Origin: Arthrobacter frigidicola
Lineage (GTDB): Bacteria; Actinomycetota; Actinomycetes; Actinomycetales; Micrococcaceae
Assembly (NCBI GenBank): GCA_003602285.1
Contig: QZVU01000004.1
Span: 248,001-312,000 of the forward strand
Length of the DNA stretch: 64,000 nt
Direction of reading: 5' to 3'
The notes below the pieces were generated by a model. That model had not been told where the DNA came from, made no database searches, and worked only from the letters and a program-made list of their open reading frames with translations. Numbering within the stretch: the stretch's first letter is position 1; each line of letters opens with the position of its first letter. Positions 26,708 through 34,977 of this stretch are shown here, piece by piece. The position numbers were made by a program, and so were the translations under genes.

Positions 26708-28213
26708 ATGGATGAGTCAATGGGGAAATTTCTGTCCGACTTCGCTGCCCTCGTCGAGCTGGCGCAGGCGCAGGGACCGCGCGGTCCCCAGGGCGAACAG
26801 CTCGTCCCGATCCTGAGCGCACACCTCGGACGCCCGGCACACGAGATTCCGGTCGTCCTCGAACAGGTTCCCTCCCACCGCTTCGTGGACCTCGACATCT
26901 TCCTGGCCGGAGAGGCCGGAAAGGACCCGGCCGCCCGGCTTGTCGGCATCGGCGGGGGAGACCAGCGCCACCATCTATCCCTGAGCGACATGCTTCAGCA
27001 GCAGCAGTTCTTCCCGCGGCTTCCACTCTCCCAGCCCGACTATACGAACGTGGCCGTGGGCCCCGACGCCCAGCGGCAGGCCCTGGCGCTGGGCGTCTGG
27101 CTGTTCACCCGGGACGGAGTCCCGCTGGCGGTCCTCCAGCGCACCGCGAGCCCGCAGTACGGCCGGATGACCGCATCGCTCGAGGTCCTCTCGCCGGATC
27201 CGGGCGCAACGGCCGCGTTCCTCGCCGAGCTGCGCCGGCAGCTGCAGAGCGACAGCGTGCTCAAGGGCCAGGTGATCTCCCTGACGATGGACGACTTCGG
27301 GCAGGGAAGCGCCGGTGTCACCTTCCACCACCGCCCGGCCCTCGGAGAAGCGGACGTCATCCTGCCCGAGGGCCTCCTGCAGAAGATTTCCGACCATGCG
27401 GTGGGCGTCGCCGCCCACCGCGCCGCGCTGAAGGCCCTGGGCCAGCACCTCAAGCGCGGTATCCTGCTGTACGGGCCGCCGGGCACGGGAAAGACCCACA
27501 CCGTGCGCTACCTGCTCGGCCGGACCGGGGGGACGACGGCGATCCTGCTCTCCGGCGGCACCCTCGCCTTCGTGAGCGAGGCCGCCCGGATGGCCCGCGC
27601 CCTCCAGCCCTCGCTGGTGGTCCTTGAGGACTGCGACCTGATCGCCGAGGACCGCAGCTACGGCCACGGCCCGCAGCCCCTGCTGTTCGAGGTGCTCGAT
27701 GCCATGGACGGGCTTGACGATGACGCAGACGTCACCTTCGTCCTGACGACGAACCGCGTGGACATGCTCGAACGGGCGCTGGCCGAGCGCCCGGGCCGGG
27801 TCGATCTCGCGGTGAACATCCCACTTCCCTCCGAGCGCGAGCGCATCGAGCTGCTCCGCCTCTACTCACGCAGGATCCGCTTCAGCGAGGAGGCGCTGGC
27901 CGCGGCCGCCGCGCGCATCGAGGGAACCACCGCGTCCTTCGTCCGGGAGCTTGTGCGCCGGGCGGTCCTCGGGGCCCAGCTCGCCGGTGCCGACGTCTCC
28001 GACGAACATCTCGAGGCGGCGGTGGCGGAGTTGATGGCCGACGGCGCCACCCTGACCCGCAGCCTGCTCGGGAGCCAGCACTCCCCGGGCTCCCCGGCCG
28101 GGCAGGGCTATCCTCCGGAGCCCGGCCTCGCGCCCGGGCCCGGGTTCTTCCCGGGCCCGGGAGGCCCGCCCGGGGGCTGGTCCGCACTCGGCTCGGTGGG
28201 TGACTCCCGCTGA
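26708..28213 (+). CDS. AAA-family ATPase
   Basis: A 501-residue protein. An N-terminal part of about 230 residues has no family I recognise. It is followed by one AAA module: Walker A GPPGTGKT at residues 256-263, Walker B VVLEDCDLI, sensor 1 TTNR, the arginine-finger region ERPGRVDLAV and a C-terminal helical lid. The tail after residue 460 is rich in Gly and Pro. In classical AAA proteins Walker B ends in DE; here the residues are ED followed by CD, still acidic. It is divergent from the broken NYN-LOTUS gene, 167 bases apart. Its substrate is unknown. The start may be Met1 or Met5; no clear Shine-Dalgarno sequence. Confidence 0.82.
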   Translation: MDESMGKFLSDFAALVELAQAQGPRGPQGEQLVPILSAHLGRPAHEIPVVLEQVPSHRFVDLDIFLAGEAGKDPAARLVGIGGGDQRHHLSLSDMLQQQQFFPRLPLSQPDYTNVAVGPDAQRQALALGVWLFTRDGVPLAVLQRTASPQYGRMTASLEVLSPDPGATAAFLAELRRQLQSDSVLKGQVISLTMDDFGQGSAGVTFHHRPALGEADVILPEGLLQKISDHAVGVAAHRAALKALGQHLKRGILLYGPPGTGKTHTVRYLLGRTGGTTAILLSGGTLAFVSEAARMARALQPSLVVLEDCDLIAEDRSYGHGPQPLLFEVLDAMDGLDDDADVTFVLTTNRVDMLERALAERPGRVDLAVNIPLPSERERIELLRLYSRRIRFSEEALAAAAARIEGTTASFVRELVRRAVLGAQLAGADVSDEHLEAAVAELMADGATLTRSLLGSQHSPGSPAGQGYPPEPGLAPGPGFFPGPGGPPGGWSALGSVGDSR

Positions 28214-28264
28214 AGCCCCGGGCTCCTAGACTGGAGGTCCACCGCCTATGGAGAGGGATCCTTC

Positions 28265-29128
28265 GTGTCCGCAATACCTGATGCCCCGGGGCAGGAAGCC
28301 TCGTGGCAGGAGCCCGCGCCCGGCATCCGTGTCCTCTCCCTTCCCGGCTTCGCCGCGAACATCGGCCTCGTCCTCGGTTCCGAGCGCGGGCTGATCATCG
28401 ACACCGGGGCCGGGCCCCGGCAGGCGGAGCAGATCCTGCGCAGGGTCCGAGAGGTGACGGACCTGCCGCTGGCCGCCGTCATCACCCACGCCCATGGCGA
28501 CCACTACTTCGGCAACAGCTACCTGGCCGCGCACGGAGTCGAGCAGATCTGGGCCACCTCGCGCTGCAGCGAGGCGATGCTCGACGGCGGCGAGCAGCAG
28601 CGCGCGCTCGTCGCCCGGGTGGAACCCGAGATGGCCGCTGGAGAAGGCCCGCACACCGACCTCGTGGCGGCGACCCGCCTGGTCGAGGGCAAGCCGGTGG
28701 ACCTCGACCTCGGCGGCATGCAGGTCACCCTGTTCCATCTCGGCCGCGGCCACACCGACCACGACCTGCTGGTGGGCGCTGGCAGCGTGCTCTTCACCGG
28801 CGACCTCGTCGAAGAGGGAGCCGACCCGGCCTTCGAGGACTCGTTCCCCACCGAGTGGATCCGGACGCTTGGAAAGATCACGGCGCTCGAGGACCTCTAC
28901 GACGTCTTCGTTCCCGGGCATGGCGCTCCGGTGGATGTGCGGTTCGTCGCCACGCAGATGGAAAAGATGCGCGCCGCCATCCGGGTCACCAAGGTCGCCA
29001 TGGACGAGGCCTCAATCGACATGACCAAGGCGGTCCCGCTCCTGCCCTACGGCCCGGAACGGTCACGGGTGCTGCTGGACAGGCTCCGGACGCTCGCCCA
29101 CTGGAAGTGGCTCTCCCGTCAGCCCTGA
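28265..29128 (+). CDS. Metallo-beta-lactamase-fold hydrolase
   Basis: A 287-residue MBL-fold protein with metal ligands in THAHGDHYFGN (HxHxDH), a His in GRGHTDHDLL, Asp in LFTGDLVEEG and His in VPGHGAPV. The order and the phrase DHDLLVG resemble the cyclase/glyoxalase-like group of MBL proteins. The GTG start at 28265 lies 51 bases after the AAA gene, so co-transcription is possible. Its end overlaps the convergent PAP2 gene by ten bases. The substrate cannot be told. Confidence 0.82.
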   Translation: MSAIPDAPGQEASWQEPAPGIRVLSLPGFAANIGLVLGSERGLIIDTGAGPRQAEQILRRVREVTDLPLAAVITHAHGDHYFGNSYLAAHGVEQIWATSRCSEAMLDGGEQQRALVARVEPEMAAGEGPHTDLVAATRLVEGKPVDLDLGGMQVTLFHLGRGHTDHDLLVGAGSVLFTGDLVEEGADPAFEDSFPTEWIRTLGKITALEDLYDVFVPGHGAPVDVRFVATQMEKMRAAIRVTKVAMDEASIDMTKAVPLLPYGPERSRVLLDRLRTLAHWKWLSRQP

Positions 29129-30078
29129 GCGCCGGGCCGCACGGCGGCTTCGTTCGGGTGCGGGCGGTCGCCGGTGATGCGGGCCTGCGACGTGAAGAGC
29201 CAGCCGGCGGCTCCGGCCAGGGTGAAGCCGGTGCCCACGATCGAGGAAAGGCCGGCCCAGAAAAACAACGGCACCCTCGCAGTCCCGGGGACCGGCGCCG
29301 GCCCGATCTGCTGCACCAGAACATAGAGCAGCGCGGACAGAACAAGACCCGCAAGGCCGGCCACCCAGCAGAGCGCAAGCCACCACCGCGACGCCGCCCA
29401 GTGGCGGCCGAAGCCCGGCCAGACGTTCCAGTCGTTGCCGGTCCGCATCACCAGCAGCCCGCCTAGTAGCGTCCACGCCCCGACAACGAGGAGGGCGGCG
29501 ATGACGTCGGCCGGGCGGTGCCACAGGTTCACAAAAGTCGCGGCACCGGCGAGCACCGAATAGGTTCCGCCGCCGGCCGCGACGAGCGGGCGCCAGCGCG
29601 GCGAGGACACCAGGAAGACAGCGGCCACCGCCGACGCCGCCAACGTCGTATGCCCCGAGGGTAATGAATTGAAGTCGAGGGTGGGAACGCCGCGGTCGGG
29701 GCGGTCGAGCACCATGTTCTTGAGGATCTGGGTGGTGAGGTTCGCGCCGGCCATGACGCCTAGGGCCAGAAGCGCCGCGGCCCAGCGCCGCCGCACCAGC
29801 GTGACGAACAGGAGGGTCGCCGCGGCGATGACCACGGAGATCAGCGGCAGGTTGTCGAGGAAGCGGAGAAACGGCAGGGCGCCGTCCGGGGCGGCGGAGT
29901 CGGCCTCCGCCCACGCCGATTCGTCGGCAAACTGCCCGGTGGTGGTCCGAACGAACAGCCAATAGGTCCAGCCCAGGGCCGTGAAGCACGCCGCTGCACC
30001 CAGGACGAACAGCTGGGGGCTGCGTGCCGCCCTGGCCCGCCGACGGGTCCACCGAAGAGGTCCTCGTTGCAAGGTCAT
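29119..30078 (-). CDS. PAP2-family membrane phosphatase
   Basis: A 319-residue protein with about eight hydrophobic segments. The three acid-phosphatase motifs are present: KNMVLDRPDRG (KxxxxxxRP), SLPSGHTT (PSGH) and NLWHRPADVI (the last catalytic His followed by Asp). The active site would face the outside. Such enzymes dephosphorylate phosphatidate, phosphatidylglycerol phosphate or undecaprenyl pyrophosphate. A C-terminal pair of extra helices beyond the PAP2 core is unusual in length. Confidence 0.83.
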   Translation of the reverse strand: MTLQRGPLRWTRRRARAARSPQLFVLGAAACFTALGWTYWLFVRTTTGQFADESAWAEADSAAPDGALPFLRFLDNLPLISVVIAAATLLFVTLVRRRWAAALLALGVMAGANLTTQILKNMVLDRPDRGVPTLDFNSLPSGHTTLAASAVAAVFLVSSPRWRPLVAAGGGTYSVLAGAATFVNLWHRPADVIAALLVVGAWTLLGGLLVMRTGNDWNVWPGFGRHWAASRWWLALCWVAGLAGLVLSALLYVLVQQIGPAPVPGTARVPLFFWAGLSSIVGTGFTLAGAAGWLFTSQARITGDRPHPNEAAVRPGAQG

Positions 30079-30139
30079 CCACCAACTGTTCCATATCCGG
30101 CTGAAAGATCCTGAATAGCGCCCAAACTCCGTCGAGACC

Positions 30140-30182
30140 GCAGGTCACCACGCTCTGCGGGCGCGGAAGCGTGGTGACCTGC
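30140..30182. promoter_or_regulatory. 15-bp perfect inverted repeat before menC
   Basis: GCAGGTCACCACGCT (30140-30154) and AGCGTGGTGACCTGC (30168-30182) pair perfectly around a 13-base GC-rich loop, followed by TGTTTC. It lies between two divergent genes, so it is not a gene-end terminator. It could be an attenuator in the menC leader or a large operator. Confidence 0.5.
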
Positions 30183-30240
30183 TGTTTCGGCGGAGGGGGA
30201 GCGGCGCGTCGCGCACTCCGGTGCCACGTAGCCTAGACGC

Positions 30241-31260
30241 GTGAGCACACCCGACCCCAACGCCCCGTTCCTCCCCCCGCTGGCCGAGCTTCGGGAGCGC
30301 GCACGCGTGGTCGCAGTGCCCATGCGGGTCCGCTTCCGGGGCGTGCTGGTCCGGGAGGCGCTTCTGCTCGAGGGGCCCGTGGGCTGGAGCGAGTTCTCCC
30401 CGTTCCCCGAATACGAAGACCGTGAAGCGGCGAGCTGGCTGCGTTCGGCGCTTGAGGCCGGGTGGCGCGGATTCCCGGAGCCGGTGCGGCAGCAGGTGCC
30501 AGTGAACGCCACGGTCCCGGCCGTGCCCTCGGCCCGCGTCGAGGAGGTCCTGGCCCGCTTCGGCGGCGTCGGCGCGGTGAAGGTCAAGGTCGCCGAACAG
30601 GGACAGGACCTCGCCCAGGACCTGGCCCGGGTGGCCGAGGTGCGCCGGCTGCTTCCCTCCGCGGCACTCCGCGTCGACGCGAACGGTGGCTGGACCGAAG
30701 GCGAGGCGCTGACCGCCCTGACCGAGCTCGCCCAACACCGGCTCGAATACGCCGAACAGCCCGTGGCCGACATCCCGGGGCTGCGTGCGGTGCGCAATGA
30801 GCTGCGCCGGCGGGAGGTGCCCGTGCTCATCGCCGCCGACGAGAGCGTGCGGCGCGAGGAGGACCCGCTGCGGGTCGCCCGGGAGGACGCCGCCGACCTC
30901 CTCGTGATCAAGGCCGCCCCCCTCGGGGGAGTGCGCAGGGCGCTGGACCTCGTGGCCCGGGCAGGGCTGCCCGCCGTCGTCAGCTCCGCGCTCGACACCT
31001 CCGTGGGCATCCGCGCCGGGGTGGCCCTCGCCGCGGCGCTGCCCGAGCTTCCCTACGCCTGCGGACTTGCCACCGTCTCCCTCATGGAGGGCGATGTCAC
31101 CGATGAACCGCTGGTGCCCGACGGCGGGTTCCTCCCGGTCCGTCGGGTGACCGCGTCCCCGGCGCTGCTGGAGGCCTTCGCCGCGCCGGCGGACCGGAGG
31201 CAGTGGTGGCTTGACCGGCTCGGGCGGGTCCACCGGGTGCTGGCCGCGGCCGGGGGCTGA
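30241..31260 (+). CDS. menC: o-Succinylbenzoate synthase
   Basis: A 339-residue enolase-superfamily enzyme of the actinobacterial MenC type. The catalytic lysine region is GAVKVKVAE, metal ligands are in RVDANGGW, YAEQP and AADES, and the second catalytic lysine is in LVIKAAPLGG. It dehydrates SHCHC to o-succinylbenzoate in menaquinone synthesis. The GTG start at 30241 directly precedes the conserved N-terminus. The other men genes are 18 kb further on, and menB/menE are not in this window. Confidence 0.9.
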   Translation: MSTPDPNAPFLPPLAELRERARVVAVPMRVRFRGVLVREALLLEGPVGWSEFSPFPEYEDREAASWLRSALEAGWRGFPEPVRQQVPVNATVPAVPSARVEEVLARFGGVGAVKVKVAEQGQDLAQDLARVAEVRRLLPSAALRVDANGGWTEGEALTALTELAQHRLEYAEQPVADIPGLRAVRNELRRREVPVLIAADESVRREEDPLRVAREDAADLLVIKAAPLGGVRRALDLVARAGLPAVVSSALDTSVGIRAGVALAAALPELPYACGLATVSLMEGDVTDEPLVPDGGFLPVRRVTASPALLEAFAAPADRRQWWLDRLGRVHRVLAAAGG

Positions 31261-31272
31261 GGCGACCCGGAC

Positions 31273-31965
31273 TCACTTGGCGAGGGCCGCCGTCACGGCT
31301 GCCTCCGCGTGGAGGCGGGTGGTGGCGAACACCGGCAGCTCCGAGTCGTCCTGCCCGATCAGCAGTTCGATCTCCGTGCAGCCCAGGATGATGCCCCCGG
31401 CACCCCTCGCGGCCAGGTCCTTCATCACCGCCTGGTACCTGCGCCTCGACTCGTCCCGGATGTCACCGAGCACCAGTTCGTCGTAGATGATGGCGTTCAC
31501 CACCGCCTGGTCCTCCGGGCCGGGAAGCAGCACCTCGAGTCCGTGGGCGGCAAGGCGGTCCACGTAAAAGGCCTGCTCCATGGTGAATCTCGTTCCGAGC
31601 AGACCCACCGTCCGGAGTCCCGCGGCGAGGACCGCCCGGGCCGTGACGTCGCCCAGGTGGAGAAACGGGATGGATACGGCGTCCTCGATGGCCGCCGCCG
31701 CCTTGTGCATGGTGTTGGTGCAGAGCACCAGCAGGTCGGCGCCCGCTGCTTCGATCCGCCGCGCCTCCCCGGCGAGGATCTCTCCCGCCCGCTGCCACTC
31801 ACCTTGGGCCTGGAGGCGTTCGATCTGCGCGAAGTCCACGGAGATCAGGACGCAGGAGGCCGAGTGGAGGCCGCCGAGCCGGTCGCGGACCCCCTCATTG
31901 ATGAGCGAGTAGTAGAGCGCTGAGCTTTCCCAGCTCATCCCGCCGAGCAGGCCGATGCGTTTCAT
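31273..31965 (-). CDS. Aspartate/glutamate racemase family protein
   Basis: A 230-residue protein, normal length. The N-terminus is the family signature KRIGLLGGMSWESSALYY, and the two active-site cysteines are in LVLCTNTMHK and LGCTEIELL. Family members racemise aspartate or other amino acids without a cofactor. The ATG at 31965 was preferred over the longer frame because the signature begins at residue 2. Substrate not certain. Confidence 0.88.
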   Translation of the reverse strand: MKRIGLLGGMSWESSALYYSLINEGVRDRLGGLHSASCVLISVDFAQIERLQAQGEWQRAGEILAGEARRIEAAGADLLVLCTNTMHKAAAAIEDAVSIPFLHLGDVTARAVLAAGLRTVGLLGTRFTMEQAFYVDRLAAHGLEVLLPGPEDQAVVNAIIYDELVLGDIRDESRRRYQAVMKDLAARGAGGIILGCTEIELLIGQDDSELPVFATTRLHAEAAVTAALAK

Positions 31966-32066
31966 GCGCCCACCGTAGCGGACCGGGTGCTCGTCCTGCC
32001 TTCGGTGACGCGGGGGTGTTCCAGATGAGACCCGTGGGTCAAGTGTTTCGTCAGGGTTTTTCGCCC

Positions 32067-32082
32067 GTTCACCGGGGGGAAC
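32067..32082 (+). promoter_or_regulatory. Single PHO-box-like unit upstream of phoX
   Basis: GTTCACC matches one unit of the actinobacterial PhoP box, but the next 11-bp unit is not a direct repeat; instead GTTC and GAAC form a small dyad. Position 80 bases before the PhoX-type gene makes phosphate control conceivable. Confidence 0.25.
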
Positions 32083-32155
32083 GCAGGGCGTCGGTTTCCC
32101 CAGCCAAGGTCGGACGAGAGTCCAACGCCAGTTCGTCCCTTGGAAGGCACACCCC

Positions 32156-34213
32156 ATGAGTGAAACCACCCGCCGGCTGCTCCCCATGCTCGGACACACC
32201 AAAGGCAAGCGAAGCGCCGTCACCTGCGCCCTGAAGTGCGACAACGCCTGCGCGTCGGCGGTCTGCAATACCTCGGAGAACAACTACTTCCGCGACGTCG
32301 TCTCGGCCGAGTTTTCCCGGCGCAACCTGCTGGGCGCCGGTGCCGCGGGGGCCCTGACCCTAATGGTCGGCTCGGTGGTGGGGCCCGGGAAGGCACTGCC
32401 ACAGGCGGTCGCCCTGGGCGGGCCGCGCAGCAAGCTCACCTTCACGCCCATCGCGCCGGTGGACGCCCTGGTCGATGACATGACGGTTCCCGCAGGGTTC
32501 ACTTGGAAGCCGGTGATCCGCTGGGGTGATCCGCTGTTCTCCAACTCGCCCGCCTTCGACGCCGGAAACCAGAGCGCGGCCGCCCAGGCCCTCCAGTTCG
32601 GCTACAACTGCGACTACACCGATATCCTCACGCTGCCCGGAAGCAAGGGACGCCGCGCGGTCCTGTTCGCCAACCACGAGTACACCAACGAGGCCATCAT
32701 GGTGCCGCCGAGCCTTGCCCCCGCCGAGGTGCGCGGGATCGGCAAGGCCGCCCACGGGCTCTCCGTCGTCGAGCTTGAACGCAAGAACACGGCGAAGCCG
32801 TGGAGCTACGTCCAGGGCGCGCCCCGAAACCGGCGCTTCCTCACCACGACCCCCTACGAGCTCACCGGCCCTGCCGCGGGATCCGACCTGGTGAAAACCA
32901 TCGACGACCCGGCCGGCCGCACGGTGCTGGGCACGCTGGGGAACTGTGCGGGCGGCACCACCCCGTGGGGCACCATCCTCTCCGGCGAGGAGAACTTCAA
33001 CGGATACTTCGTGAGCGCCGGAACCAGCGCGGGGGACCGCCGGTACGGGCTGGGCTCCAAGCCCACGGTCCGCGGCTGGGAAATCGACGAGGCCCGCTTC
33101 GACACCCGGATACCGGGCTACGAGAACGAGAAGCACCGCTTCGGCTACATCGTGGAGGTCGACCCGTTCGATCCCACCTCCACCCCCCGCAAGCACTCGG
33201 CGCTGGGACGCTTCAAGCATGAGGGCGCGAACGTGACCGTTGCCCCCGACGGTCGGGTGATTGCCTACTCCGGGGACGACGAGCGGTTCGATTACCTCTA
33301 CAAGTTCGTCTCCACGAACACGGTCAAGCCCGGGAACACCCCCGAGGCCCGGCGCGCGAACATGTCGCTCCTCTCTCAGGGCTCGCTGTACGTGGCGCGG
33401 TTCCAGGGCAACTCCGTGCCCGAGATCAACGGCACCGGGGCGCTGCCGGCCGACGGCGCGTTCGACGGCGTCGGGGAGTGGCTGCCGCTGCTGCTGGACA
33501 ACGAATCGGCGGTGCCCGGCATGAGCGCGGCCGAGGTGGCGGTCTTCACGCGCCTCGCCGCCGACAAGGTGGGCCCCACCAAGATGGACCGGTGCGAGGA
33601 CGTCGAGCCGAACCCGGTGACCGGCAAGGTGTACGTGGCGTGCACCAACAACACCAACCGGGGAACCGGCACCAACGCCGCGGCGGACGAGGCGAACCCG
33701 CGGACCGCCAACCGCGACGGCCACGTGGTCGAGCTGACCGAGGCTGGCGGCGACGCCACAGCCACGCGCTTCACCTGGAACCTGCTGCTGGTGTGCGGTG
33801 ACCCGGCGAAGAATTCCACGGCGTACTTCAGCGGGTATCCCGCCGACAAGGTCTCCCCGATCAGCTGCCCAGACAACCTCGCGTTCGATTCGGTGGGCAA
33901 CCTGTGGATCTCCACGGACGGCCAGCCGGGCACCATCGGCTACTGCGACGGACTGTTCAAGGTGGGCCTCGACGGCGCCGAGCGGGGGCGGGTCGAGCAG
34001 TTCCTCGCCGTGCCGCGCGACGCCGAGACCTGCGGGCCCATCATTCACGACGACGAACGCTCGGTCTTCGTCGCCGTCCAGCACCCGGGGGAGGACGGCA
34101 CCTGGGCGGCCCAGGTGTCCCGATTCCCGGACTACGTGCCGGCCGGTGTGCAGCCGGCCCCCGGCCAGGGCGCACTTCCCCGGCCCTCGGTGGTGCAGGT
34201 CTACCGGGGCTGA
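32156..34213 (+). CDS. PhoX-family (DUF839) Tat-exported phosphatase
   Basis: A 685-residue protein of the PhoX/DUF839 family. A twin-arginine signal is displaced from the N-terminus: FSRRNLLGAGAAGALTLMVG begins near residue 53, after a stretch with four cysteines (24, 28, 32, 37; C-x3-C-x3-C-x4-C). The mature part has the family blocks TPWGTILSGEENFNGYF, YIVEVDPFDP, GRFKHEGANVTV and CEDVEPNP, which in PhoX hold calcium and iron. It would release phosphate from organic phosphates outside the cell, using calcium rather than zinc. Monocistronic. Confidence 0.85.
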   Translation: MSETTRRLLPMLGHTKGKRSAVTCALKCDNACASAVCNTSENNYFRDVVSAEFSRRNLLGAGAAGALTLMVGSVVGPGKALPQAVALGGPRSKLTFTPIAPVDALVDDMTVPAGFTWKPVIRWGDPLFSNSPAFDAGNQSAAAQALQFGYNCDYTDILTLPGSKGRRAVLFANHEYTNEAIMVPPSLAPAEVRGIGKAAHGLSVVELERKNTAKPWSYVQGAPRNRRFLTTTPYELTGPAAGSDLVKTIDDPAGRTVLGTLGNCAGGTTPWGTILSGEENFNGYFVSAGTSAGDRRYGLGSKPTVRGWEIDEARFDTRIPGYENEKHRFGYIVEVDPFDPTSTPRKHSALGRFKHEGANVTVAPDGRVIAYSGDDERFDYLYKFVSTNTVKPGNTPEARRANMSLLSQGSLYVARFQGNSVPEINGTGALPADGAFDGVGEWLPLLLDNESAVPGMSAAEVAVFTRLAADKVGPTKMDRCEDVEPNPVTGKVYVACTNNTNRGTGTNAAADEANPRTANRDGHVVELTEAGGDATATRFTWNLLLVCGDPAKNSTAYFSGYPADKVSPISCPDNLAFDSVGNLWISTDGQPGTIGYCDGLFKVGLDGAERGRVEQFLAVPRDAETCGPIIHDDERSVFVAVQHPGEDGTWAAQVSRFPDYVPAGVQPAPGQGALPRPSVVQVYRG

Positions 34214-34214
34214 G

Positions 34215-34237
34215 CCCGCCGGGCGTTACCCGGCGGG
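34215..34237. terminator. Hairpin between phoX-like and flavin reductase genes
   Basis: CCCGCCGGG and CCCGGCGGG form a perfect 9-bp stem with loop CGTTA, starting one base after the PhoX stop and reaching into the 3' end of the convergent gene. Good bidirectional terminator candidate. Confidence 0.65.
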
Positions 34238-34834
34238 GTAGGGGTTGTCGCGGAGCAGGCGGGCGAGGTGGGCGGCATTGCGGGCGAGACCGGCCGTAGT
34301 GGCCGCCACCTTCTCCGGGACGGCGTCGAGGTCCCGGTAATCGACCGTCTGCATCGCCTCGCCAACCCAGTAGGTGCCACCCTGGGCCGGGATGCTGAAG
34401 CCGACGTCGTTCAGGGCCTGCAGCATGTCGGCGATGGTCTTGTGGGCGCCGTCCTCGTTGCCCACTACGGCGACCACACCCACCTTCTGATACATGGTCG
34501 GGCGGCCCGCGTCGTCGGTCTCGGACAGCTCGGCGTCAAGGCGCTCCACCACCCGCTGGGCGACGCTGGACGGGTGGCCCATCCAGATAGGGGTGGAGAG
34601 CACCAGGATGTCCGCGGCGAGGATCTGGGCCCGGATGGCGGGCCAGTCGTCGCCGGCGCCCATATCCGTCTGCACCCCGGGCAGTACGTTGTAATCCACG
34701 ACGCGCACCGTGGATCCGGTGACGCCCTGGAGGGCCAGCTGATCAAGGACATGGCGGGCCATTCGATCGCTGCTCGAGGGTGCAGGGGAGGGCGAGAGGG
34801 AGCAGATCAGCGCGACGGCGGAGAGTTCGGTCAT
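34226..34834 (-). CDS. NADPH-dependent FMN reductase / flavodoxin-like protein
   Basis: A 202-residue flavodoxin-fold protein. FMN-phosphate binding near the N-terminus (CSLSPSPAPSSSDRMARHVL), the STPIWMGHPSSVAQRVVERL turn and GVVAVVGNEDGAHKT fit the NADPH-FMN reductase/WrbA-like group. It probably reduces quinones or flavins, perhaps in oxidative stress. The hallmark first loop is unusually Ser/Pro-rich. Confidence 0.78.
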   Translation of the reverse strand: MTELSAVALICSLSPSPAPSSSDRMARHVLDQLALQGVTGSTVRVVDYNVLPGVQTDMGAGDDWPAIRAQILAADILVLSTPIWMGHPSSVAQRVVERLDAELSETDDAGRPTMYQKVGVVAVVGNEDGAHKTIADMLQALNDVGFSIPAQGGTYWVGEAMQTVDYRDLDAVPEKVAATTAGLARNAAHLARLLRDNPYPAG

Positions 34835-34977
34835 GACGGTCCTTTCCGGAGAGTGCAGCGGGAGGATTGTTGGGTTAAACGGTCCGGCCGCCGCAGCGGG
34901 GGAACACTGCGGCGGCCGGTGGTCCCGGGCGTGGACTCAGGTCGAGCCGGCCCGGCGCCTGGTTGTGCGCTCAGGCA

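Noticed and set aside
32360-34084. 574-codon minus-strand frame opposite the PhoX-like gene
   Set aside because: Shadow of a well supported gene with family motifs in the plus strand.
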